The notes below the pieces were generated by a model that worked only from the letters and a program-made list of their open reading frames with translations, did not search any database and had not been told where the DNA came from. This document shows, piece after piece, positions 15,756-21,201 of a DNA stretch of 21,201 nt. The stretch covers positions 1 to 21,201 of the forward strand of contig JAUPKO010000600.1 of the NCBI GenBank assembly GCA_030837395.1, written 5' to 3'. A program made the position numbers and the translations under genes. The DNA comes from Actinomycetota bacterium. GTDB lineage: Bacteria; Actinomycetota; Actinomycetes; S36-B12; UBA10799. How positions within the stretch are numbered: the first letter of the stretch is position 1; each line of letters begins with the position of its first letter.

Positions 15756-17180
15756 CTAGATGTCGTAGTAGAGCTCGAACTCGTGCGGGTGCGGACGAAG
15801 CCGCATCGGGTCAACCTCGTTGGTGCGCTTGTAAGCGATCCAGGTCTCGATGAGGTCCTCGGTGAACACATTGCCCGCGAGCAGGTACTCGTGGTCGGCT
15901 TCGAGCGCGTCGAGCACACCCTCCAGGCTGCTGGGCACCTGCGGGATGTTGGCGGCCTCCTCGGGGGGAAGCTCGTAGAGGTCCTTGTCGACGGGGTCGA
16001 CCGGCTCGATCTTGTTCTTGATGCCGTCCAGACCGGCCATCAGCATGGCCGAGAACGCCAGGTACGGGTTGCTCGACGGGTCGGGCACGCGGAACTCCAG
16101 GCGCTTGGCCTTGGGGTTCGAGCCGGTGATCGGGATGCGGATGCACGCCGAGCGGTTGCGCTGCGAGTACACCAGGTTGACCGGAGCCTCGTAGCCCGGC
16201 ACCAGACGGTGGTAGGAGTTGACCGTCGGGTTGGTGAAGGCCAGCAGGCTCGGGGCGTGCTTGAGCAGACCGCCGATGTACCAACGCGCCATGTCCGACA
16301 GGCCCGCGTAGCCGCGCTCGTCGTAGAACAACGGCGAACCGTCCTTCCACAGCGACATGTGGCAGTGCATACCCGAGCCGTTGTCGCCGAACAGCGGCTT
16401 CGGCATGAAGGTGGCCGACTTGCCGGCCTGCCAGGCGACGTTCTTGATGACGTACTTGAACAGCATCATCTGGTCCGCAGCGTGCAGTAGCGAATTGAAC
16501 TTGTAGTTGATCTCGGCCTGGCCCGCGGTGCCCACCTCGTGGTGTGCGCGCTCGACGGACAGCCCAACCTCTTCCAGCGTGAGCGACATCAGGTCGCGTA
16601 GGTCGGCGAAGTGGTCGACCGGCGGCACCGGGAAGTAGCCACCCTTGTAGGGGGTCTTGTAGCCCAGGTTGCCGCCCTCTTCCTCACGGCCAGAGTTCCA
16701 CTTCCCCTCGATCGAGTCGATGTAGTAGTAGGCCGCGTTGGACTTGGTCTCGAAGCGGATGTCGTCGAACACGTAGAACTCGGCCTCGGCGCCGAAGTAC
16801 GCGGTGTCGCCGATGCCGGTCGACTTCAGGTACGCCTCGGCCTTGGCGGCGATCTGGCGCGGGTCGCGGCTGTAGGGCTCGTCGGTGAACGGGTCGCGGA
16901 TCGACATGTTCATGACGAGGGTCTTCTCGGCACGGAACGGGTCGATGAACCCGGTCGCCACGTCGGGGATCAACTTCATGTCCGACTCGTGGATCGCCTG
17001 GAAGCCGCGAATCGACGACCCGTCGAACATCTGGCCGGTGGTGAAGAAGTCCGCGTCGACCGATGCCGCGGGGACGTTGAAGTGCTGCATGACACCCGGC
17101 AGGTCGCAGAACCGGATGTCGAGGAACTTGACATCGTTGTCCTTGATGTACTGCATCACTTCGTCGGGATTGGTGAACAT
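15756..17180 (-). CDS. glnA: Glutamine synthetase, type I (beta subclass)
   Basis: Makes glutamine from glutamate, ammonia and ATP as a cytoplasmic dodecamer; the main entry point for nitrogen. 474 residues, full family length. Visible signatures include the N-terminal MFTNPDEVMQYIKDND, AEAEFYVFD, GMHCHMSLWKDG, and the NPTVNSYHRLVPGYEAPVN block. The tyrosine in KDLYELPPEE is Y402, equivalent to the residue adenylylated by GlnE, so post-translational control is likely. ATG 17178-17180 is preceded by AAGGAGAG; the longer in-frame reading to 17225 starts in GC-rich leader and is rejected. A GlnR-like box lies upstream. The gene is divergent from the RDD gene, the usual actinobacterial arrangement. 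Confidence 0.98.
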   Translation of the reverse strand: MFTNPDEVMQYIKDNDVKFLDIRFCDLPGVMQHFNVPAASVDADFFTTGQMFDGSSIRGFQAIHESDMKLIPDVATGFIDPFRAEKTLVMNMSIRDPFTDEPYSRDPRQIAAKAEAYLKSTGIGDTAYFGAEAEFYVFDDIRFETKSNAAYYYIDSIEGKWNSGREEEGGNLGYKTPYKGGYFPVPPVDHFADLRDLMSLTLEEVGLSVERAHHEVGTAGQAEINYKFNSLLHAADQMMLFKYVIKNVAWQAGKSATFMPKPLFGDNGSGMHCHMSLWKDGSPLFYDERGYAGLSDMARWYIGGLLKHAPSLLAFTNPTVNSYHRLVPGYEAPVNLVYSQRNRSACIRIPITGSNPKAKRLEFRVPDPSSNPYLAFSAMLMAGLDGIKNKIEPVDPVDKDLYELPPEEAANIPQVPSSLEGVLDALEADHEYLLAGNVFTEDLIETWIAYKRTNEVDPMRLRPHPHEFELYYDI

Positions 17181-17198
17181 CCACTCTCCTTGTGGTTG

Positions 17199-17249
17199 CC
17201 CGCGCCGGCGGCGCGGGAGCTGCATGCCGTGCCCGTGGTCCGCACGGGC
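17199..17249 (-). promoter_or_regulatory. Two GC-rich hairpins in the glnA leader
   Basis: On the minus strand, GCCCGTG-n5-CACGGGC (17231-17249) and CCCGCGCC-n3-GGCGCGGG (17199-17217) form strong stems. The second ends seven bases before the ribosome site (17185-17192). They may affect translation or transcript stability; no known riboswitch class was recognised. Confidence 0.4.
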
Positions 17250-17312
17250 GAGGGCCCCTGAAGCACCCTAGCTGCCGGTTCGCGGCAACCCCGGGGCCCT
17301 CCTGACGTGTGC

Positions 17313-17318
17313 AGGCTA
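17313..17318 (-). promoter_or_regulatory. Possible -10 element (TAGCCT) for glnA
   Basis: TAGCCT lies 11 bases downstream of the GlnR-like box, so the box would overlap the -35 position. A second TAnnnT match, TAGGGT, is at 17265-17270. Either could start the glnA message. Confidence 0.35.
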
Positions 17319-17328
17319 GGCGGGCGGC

Positions 17329-17366
17329 GTTGCCTGCCAGTGTCTCAATTGTTGCGGGCATGTAAC
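17329..17366 (-). promoter_or_regulatory. GlnR-like binding site (a-b-a-b box) upstream of glnA
   Basis: The minus strand reads GTTAC-n6-GCAAC-n6-GACAC-n6-GCAAC, four half-sites at an exact 11-base period. The published actinomycete GlnR pattern is gTnAC-n6-GaAAC repeated twice. Every AC is kept; the a/c change in the second and fourth half-sites and GACAC for GTnAC are the departures. The position beside glnA is where GlnR sites are expected. The box could also influence the divergent RDD gene, whose promoter overlaps it. Confidence 0.65.
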
Positions 17367-17372
17367 GCGGGT

Positions 17373-17378
17373 TAGCCT
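17373..17378 (+). promoter_or_regulatory. -10 element (TAGCCT) for RDD gene
   Basis: TAGCCT lies seven bases before the ATG, with TTGTTG at 17349-17354 eighteen bases further upstream as a possible -35. There is no ribosome site, so the transcript is probably leaderless. Confidence 0.5.
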
Positions 17379-17385
17379 TGGCGCC

Positions 17386-17850
17386 ATGGAACGTCGTGAT
17401 GTGGCCTCGTGGTTGCAGGGTCCCCGGCAGACCCTGGAGGACCAGGGATACGACTTCGGCTACAAGGGCGAGAGACTCGGGTTGCCCGAGTCCGGCCCCG
17501 GGTCGGTGGCGCCCATCGGGCGACGCCTGGTTGCGCTGATGATCGACTGGTTCGCTTCGATGCTGGTGGCCCGGCTGCTGTTCGGCCGGGACGGGGCCGA
17601 TATCGCCCTCGAGACCCTGGGGGTGTTTGCCCTCATGACGTTCGTGCTCATCATGTTCGGCGGTTCCACCTTCGGGCAGCGGATCATGGGCGTGCGGGTG
17701 ATAGCCCTCACGGGCGCCCCCCTGGCGCCACTGCAGACGGCGATACGCACCGGGCTGCTGTGCCTGTTCGTGCCTGCCGTCGTCTGGGATCGGGACCAAC
17801 GTGGTCTGCACGACCGCGCTGCCAGGTCGGTGGCCGTGCGTTACCGCTGA
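17386..17850 (+). CDS. RDD-family membrane protein
   Basis: 154 residues. The RDD domain starts at GRRLVALMIDW (about residue 45). Two hydrophobic helices follow near 48-65 and 77-95, then GQRIMGVRVIALTG, a third hydrophobic segment near 122-134, and the closing WDRDQRGLHDRAARSVAVR. RDD proteins are small membrane proteins of mostly unknown function; some are linked to ion transport. The gene next to and divergent from glnA is a conserved actinobacterial neighbour. ATG 17386 fits a leaderless transcript. Its last 10 bases overlap the convergent DUF4191-type gene. Confidence 0.9.
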   Translation: MERRDVASWLQGPRQTLEDQGYDFGYKGERLGLPESGPGSVAPIGRRLVALMIDWFASMLVARLLFGRDGADIALETLGVFALMTFVLIMFGGSTFGQRIMGVRVIALTGAPLAPLQTAIRTGLLCLFVPAVVWDRDQRGLHDRAARSVAVRYR

Positions 17851-18584
17851 CTCTTGGGTGGACGCGGCATCCGGGCGTTCTTGGGCATCGGTCCCTTGGG
17901 GATCGGCAGCGGATTGTTGGCCTTGGTCGCCGCTTCCAATTTGGTCCGCACGTCGGTTACCTCCGCCGGGCGCAGCACCTTGGGCATCTTGAGTAAGGTC
18001 CGCTGAATCTTCGTCAGCGGCACCTCGCCCTCACCCTCGCCGATGATCACTTCATGGAAAGGTGTCTCGGGCACCCACCGCTCAAGTTTCTTGTGCTGGT
18101 TGCGCATCAGGTGCGTCACCCGGGTGGGGCTCCCCTCGCCGACCAGGATCACTCCGGGTCGCCCGATCACCATGTGGACCATGTCCTCGTTCTTGTTGAC
18201 CGCCACCGCCGGCGTCGTGAACCATGCGCCGCGCATCGACGACAACACCGCCGCCGCGGCACCCGGCTGGCCGGCGATCTGCGAATAGGCGGCCTTCTCG
18301 GCGCGACGGCCGAAGATGTAGCTGGTGACCAGCAGGGCGGTCGACAGCCCCAACACGATGATCAGCACCTTGGTGATGGTGCCCACTGGTAGCAGCAGCG
18401 CGGCCACCACGAAGATCGCCAAGGTCCCGAAGAATAGTGCGATCAGGATCCAACCCAACTTCGGATCGCTGCGCTTGGCGATCTGATAGGTCTGCCTGAT
18501 TTGCGCGATCCGGCCGGTCTTGGCGGGTTTCGCAGCCTTGCCGGCCTTGCCGGACTTTGCTGTGGAATCGGAGGAGCGAGCCAT
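17841..18584 (-). CDS. DUF4191-type membrane protein
   Basis: 247 residues. A Lys/Ala-rich basic N-terminus (1-40) is followed by two membrane segments (about 45-68 and 71-90). A conserved cytoplasmic part follows, containing RRAEKAAYSQIAGQPGAAAAVL, RGAWFTTPAVAVNKNEDMVHMV and GRPGVILVGEG. The tail is Pro/Lys-rich. This is the DUF4191 pattern, a family found near glnA and lipoate genes in actinobacteria, function unknown. ATG 18582-18584 is chosen because TAACCT lies six bases upstream; a GTG two codons earlier abuts that element. Convergent with the RDD gene and divergent from the M15-like gene. Confidence 0.88.
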   Translation of the reverse strand: MARSSDSTAKSGKAGKAAKPAKTGRIAQIRQTYQIAKRSDPKLGWILIALFFGTLAIFVVAALLLPVGTITKVLIIVLGLSTALLVTSYIFGRRAEKAAYSQIAGQPGAAAAVLSSMRGAWFTTPAVAVNKNEDMVHMVIGRPGVILVGEGSPTRVTHLMRNQHKKLERWVPETPFHEVIIGEGEGEVPLTKIQRTLLKMPKVLRPAEVTDVRTKLEAATKANNPLPIPKGPMPKNARMPRPPKSQR

Positions 18585-18590
18585 GGGCAC

Positions 18591-18596
18591 AGGTTA
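18591..18596 (-). promoter_or_regulatory. -10 element (TAACCT) for DUF4191-type gene
   Basis: TAACCT is six bases before the ATG and fits TAnnnT and a leaderless message. No ribosome site is seen. Confidence 0.45.
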
Positions 18597-18652
18597 CCTG
18601 GCCCGTCCGGCGGCAGCCGTGGGCCACGTCGAACGCCGCACCCGCGTTGCGC

Positions 18653-18672
18653 TCGCGCGCGATTACGCGCGA
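18653..18672. repeat. Inverted repeat in the divergent promoter region
   Basis: TCGCGCG (18653-18659) and CGCGCGA (18666-18672) are perfect complements around a 6-base spacer. They are centred about 60 bases upstream of the M15-like gene's start, between two divergent leaderless promoters. This is an operator candidate only. Confidence 0.35.
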
Positions 18673-18711
18673 CCCGCCGCGTGGTTACCCAGAGTCGCCG
18701 CATTGTACGGC

Positions 18712-18717
18712 TAGGGT
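18712..18717 (+). promoter_or_regulatory. -10 element (TAGGGT) for the M15-like/amidotransferase operon
   Basis: TAGGGT lies seven bases before the ATG at 18725, with no ribosome site between, so a leaderless transcript is likely. Confidence 0.45.
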
Positions 18718-18724
18718 CGGCGAC

Positions 18725-19585
18725 ATGTCCGAGGCTGGTCACACAACGCGTTCGCTGGTGGGGGTCAGCGGCTATCGGGAAATCGTCCGTTCCATCGGCC
18801 GTACCCTGTCGGCGAAGTCGGTGCTGACGCCGGAGGCGGTGCTGGCGGTCGTCAGCGACGAACTCGCCGGTCCCGAAGTCCACGACGTCCTGTCCGCGGC
18901 GGGTACCGACAGCCTTGCGCTAACGGCGCGAGCCGTGCGGCTGGCCCGCGACTTCGTGCCGCGCCCGGCGGCCACGGCAACCTCGGCCGCCCACGACATC
19001 GGCATCCTGCTGATGCAACAGATCGACCTAGCGTGGTGGTCCGACGCCCCCGATTTCGACGATGCCCGGTCCGTGGATGCCAGCGCCGACCTGATCGACA
19101 TGCGTGCGCTGCGTCGCGAGGGTCACGTAAGGTTCGAGTTCACGCTGGCCTCGGATCGACTTCTGCCGCGCGCTCGCAACTATGCGGTGCGGCACTGGTT
19201 CCCCGACCTCGCCCCCGGCACCCCGGGACCGTCGTGGCCTTACGCCAGGCCTGAGATGGTCAACCTGCTCAACACCATCGCCGATGACTTCGCTCGCCGC
19301 GTCGGTCCGGAGGTGCCCCCGCTGTGGGTCAACTGCCTCACACGTTCGGTGGCCGATCAGTGCCGATTGCAGGACCTCGGATTCTCCGCCCACTTGCCCA
19401 GCGCCCATTGTCGCGGGTGGGCGGCGGACCTCGAAGTGGACTGGTTCGCACGCTTCAACGCCGACGACGTCTTGGTCGAACTCCTGCTGGAGTACCAGGC
19501 CGACGACCTGATCAACGCAATCGACGAGGGCCAGATCTGGCACGTCTGCCCCAATCCGGCCGCCCTTGCAGAATGGACGACATAG
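18725..19585 (+). CDS. Protein with M15-like (DD-peptidase/Hedgehog-fold) metal site
   Basis: 286 residues, no signal peptide or membrane segment, so it should be cytoplasmic. The C-terminal part (about 195-280) carries an M15-type signature: SAHCRGWAADLE with H228-x6-D235, and DEGQIWHV with E268 as possible base and H273 as third ligand. The preceding NCLTRSVADQCRLQDLGFSA matches the SxxR...YQ..L pattern usual before this site in M15/DUF5715-like proteins. The N-terminal 190 residues are not recognised. Metal-dependent cleavage of a peptide, possibly with D-amino acids, is inferred and not shown. The stop TAG abuts the next gene's ATG with no gap, so the two are surely co-translated. ATG 18725 is set by the leaderless -10. 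Confidence 0.75.
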   Translation: MSEAGHTTRSLVGVSGYREIVRSIGRTLSAKSVLTPEAVLAVVSDELAGPEVHDVLSAAGTDSLALTARAVRLARDFVPRPAATATSAAHDIGILLMQQIDLAWWSDAPDFDDARSVDASADLIDMRALRREGHVRFEFTLASDRLLPRARNYAVRHWFPDLAPGTPGPSWPYARPEMVNLLNTIADDFARRVGPEVPPLWVNCLTRSVADQCRLQDLGFSAHLPSAHCRGWAADLEVDWFARFNADDVLVELLLEYQADDLINAIDEGQIWHVCPNPAALAEWTT

Positions 19586-21154
19586 ATGTGTGGCATCGCC
19601 CTGATTATCGGCCCCCACGCGCAGCAGCACGACCGCGCCTTTGACGCCATGATGTCGGCGATCCAGGCTCGCGGCGAATCCCAGGAGACCGACCGGCGCG
19701 ACGACGCGATGCTCGGCACCGCCCGGCTCAAGATCGTCGATCGGGACCACGCGCAGCAGCCGTGGCGCTCCGCCGATGACCGCTGGGCGCTGTGCTACAA
19801 CGGCGAGGTCTTCAACCACGACGAACTCCGGGCCGAGCTGGCCCGGCGCGGTCGGCGCGCGGTGTCGTCCAGCGATACCGAGGTCGTGCTTGATGCGTTC
19901 CTGACCTGGGGCGAAGACGCCTTGCTCAAGTTCCGAGGCGAGTTCGCCTTCGCAGTCGTTGACCGCGCCACTCGGCGGGTGTTCCTGGCCCGGGACCCGG
20001 TGGGGGTCAAGCCGCTGTATTGGGCGCGCGCGGGTGATGAGGTGTTCGTCGCCTCCGAGGTGAAGGCTTTCGCGGGGCTCGGGGTGAGGGTGCACGAGGT
20101 GCCGCCGGGGCACTGCGGGTGGCTCGAGCCCACCGGCACTGCTGACGTGCACGCCTACGTCGACCTGCTGACGCTGGGTGCGGAGGATGCCCCCATCACC
20201 GACGTCGATGAGGCCGCCGAGGCCGTGCGCGCCACACTGCGACAGGCCGTTGCCCGCCGCGTCGACACCGACCTGCGGGTGGGGGTTGTGTTGTCCGGCG
20301 GTTTGGACTCGTCCCTGACGCTGTTGCTGGCCCAGCAACTGCACCCGGACGTCGTGGCGTTCACCGTCGGCGCGCCCGGCAGCCCGGACCTGGAGTATGC
20401 CCGGCGGCTCACCTCTGACCTGGGCGTGCCCCATGAAGTGGTGGAGTTGAGCCCGTCGGATGTCGGCCTGACGGATGTCCGCGAAGCGGTGCGGGTAGGG
20501 GAGCTGACCGAATACGGCGATGTGATCAACGCCGTGGTGTCGCTGGCCGTGTTTCGCAGGGTGCACGAATGCGGCGTCAAGGTGGTGCTGACCGGTGATG
20601 GTTCGGACGAGTTGTTCGGCGGCTACGCGATGTACCGCGACATCGACGCCGGCCAGACCCGGCCGCTGTTCGCTCAGAAGATCAGGCAACTGAGCCGTAC
20701 CGAACTGCAGCGGGTCGATCGCACCAGCATGGGCCAGCAGGTCGAGGCCCGAGTGCCGTTCCTCGACCTGGACATGCTGCTGCTGGCGATGCGCATCCCG
20801 ATGGAGTTCAAAGTCCGCGACGGGGTCGAGAAGTGGATCGTGCGCGAGGCCCACACCGAGCTGTTGCCGGACTACATCAAGGCCCGGCCGAAGAACCCCA
20901 TGTCGTACTCCTCCGGGCTGCACGAGCGGGTGCGCCTGTTCCGGGCCCTCATGCCGCGGATGTACCGCAAATTCGGCTATGAGGCCCTCGGCCCTATGCG
21001 GCGGGACTTCGATGCGACCCTCGCCCGGGCCAACTACGACCTGATGAAGGCCGTCGAGGCGTCCGAGCGGGGCGAGGACTACACGTTGTTCGAGCACGCC
21101 AAGGATTTCGCCGGCGCTGTGAAGTGGAACCTCAAGGGGGCTATCGGGGCGTAG
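19586..21154 (+). CDS. Asparagine-synthase-like glutamine amidotransferase
   Basis: 522 residues. An N-terminal class II glutaminase (about 2-190) starts MCGIAL, so Cys2 is the nucleophile after Met removal. It includes LGTARLKIVD, YNGEVFN (N72) and the SDTEV motif. A C-terminal AMP-forming synthetase domain has the pyrophosphate loop SGGLDSS (237-243), GDGSDELFGGY and QVEARVPFLD. It should use glutamine and ATP to amidate a carboxylate. True asparagine synthetases are a little longer (about 550-640), and the RGPD motif near residue 33 is replaced by RGES. The acceptor is therefore uncertain; asparagine, an amidated cell-wall peptide (as with LtsA/AsnB acting on diaminopimelate) or a natural product are all possible. 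Directly follows the M15-like gene. Confidence 0.9.
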   Translation: MCGIALIIGPHAQQHDRAFDAMMSAIQARGESQETDRRDDAMLGTARLKIVDRDHAQQPWRSADDRWALCYNGEVFNHDELRAELARRGRRAVSSSDTEVVLDAFLTWGEDALLKFRGEFAFAVVDRATRRVFLARDPVGVKPLYWARAGDEVFVASEVKAFAGLGVRVHEVPPGHCGWLEPTGTADVHAYVDLLTLGAEDAPITDVDEAAEAVRATLRQAVARRVDTDLRVGVVLSGGLDSSLTLLLAQQLHPDVVAFTVGAPGSPDLEYARRLTSDLGVPHEVVELSPSDVGLTDVREAVRVGELTEYGDVINAVVSLAVFRRVHECGVKVVLTGDGSDELFGGYAMYRDIDAGQTRPLFAQKIRQLSRTELQRVDRTSMGQQVEARVPFLDLDMLLLAMRIPMEFKVRDGVEKWIVREAHTELLPDYIKARPKNPMSYSSGLHERVRLFRALMPRMYRKFGYEALGPMRRDFDATLARANYDLMKAVEASERGEDYTLFEHAKDFAGAVKWNLKGAIGA

Positions 21155-21160
21155 CCAACC

Positions 21161-21193
21161 CGTCATCTTTCGGCGTACCTTCGAAAGATGACG
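21161..21193 (+). terminator. Perfect 12-bp-stem hairpin after the amidotransferase gene
   Basis: CGTCATCTTTCG and CGAAAGATGACG are exact complements with a 9-base loop, starting six bases after the stop. No T-run is visible before the window ends. A terminator is the likely role; a longer repeat continuing beyond the edge cannot be excluded. Confidence 0.6.
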
Positions 21194-21201
21194 CGGTTGA
21201 G

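Noticed and set aside
17181..17225. Extension of glnA to an upstream start
   Set aside because: The codons come from the GC hairpin and ribosome-site region; the family length and AAGGAGAG fix the ATG at 17180.
15756..21154. Functional link between glnA and the glutamine-using amidotransferase
   Set aside because: They are separated by the conserved RDD/DUF4191 pair, are on different transcripts, and glnA is housekeeping; proximity is probably chance.
19028..21166. A 712-codon open frame on the minus strand
   Set aside because: It lies antisense to the M15-like and amidotransferase genes, which have full family motifs; the frame is a by-product of high-GC codon usage.

Overview
The window is high-GC DNA from an actinobacterium. 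The evidence is the arrangement glnA (type I glutamine synthetase) / RDD membrane protein / DUF4191-type membrane protein, a DUF222-HNH (13E12-type) nuclease gene, many GTG starts, several starts that look leaderless, and a sequence upstream of glnA that fits the actinomycete GlnR box. I cannot name the genus. No rRNA, tRNA, CRISPR array, insertion sequence or phage structural gene was seen.

Region 1 (1-3953, all minus strand) is a tightly packed four-gene set. In transcription order it holds a metallo-beta-lactamase-fold hydrolase, a CobW/G3E GTPase (putative metal chaperone), an unrecognised multi-pass membrane protein, and an aldehyde dehydrogenase cut by the left edge. The joints are overlaps or a short gap, which suggests one transcript. 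A GTPase metallochaperone beside a metal-dependent hydrolase suggests a chaperone-client pair.

Region 2 (4046-14604) is a DNA-defence island. It has a type I restriction subunit HsdR with a 12-codon upstream leader ORF, then FmdB-type zinc ribbon and GNAT genes. Next comes an hsdM-hsdS-mrr operon whose reading frames overlap stop-on-start. Divergent from hsdM is a DUF222/HNH nuclease gene. The hsdM/HNH divide carries three perfect 16-bp tandem repeats. The proximity of mrr to hsd genes recalls the E. coli immigration control region, but here mrr is coupled directly behind hsdS.

Region 3 (14601-18584) is mostly housekeeping: a CPBP-family membrane protease homologue, glnA with its GlnR-like box, the RDD protein and the DUF4191-type protein. 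Two convergent pairs share their stop regions.

Region 4 (18725-21193) holds a protein with an M15-like (DD-peptidase/Hedgehog fold) metal-site signature, followed with no gap by an asparagine-synthase-like glutamine amidotransferase. A perfect 12-bp-stem hairpin follows. This two-gene unit is the best candidate for an undescribed small pathway: an amide-forming enzyme paired with a cytoplasmic peptidase-like protein.
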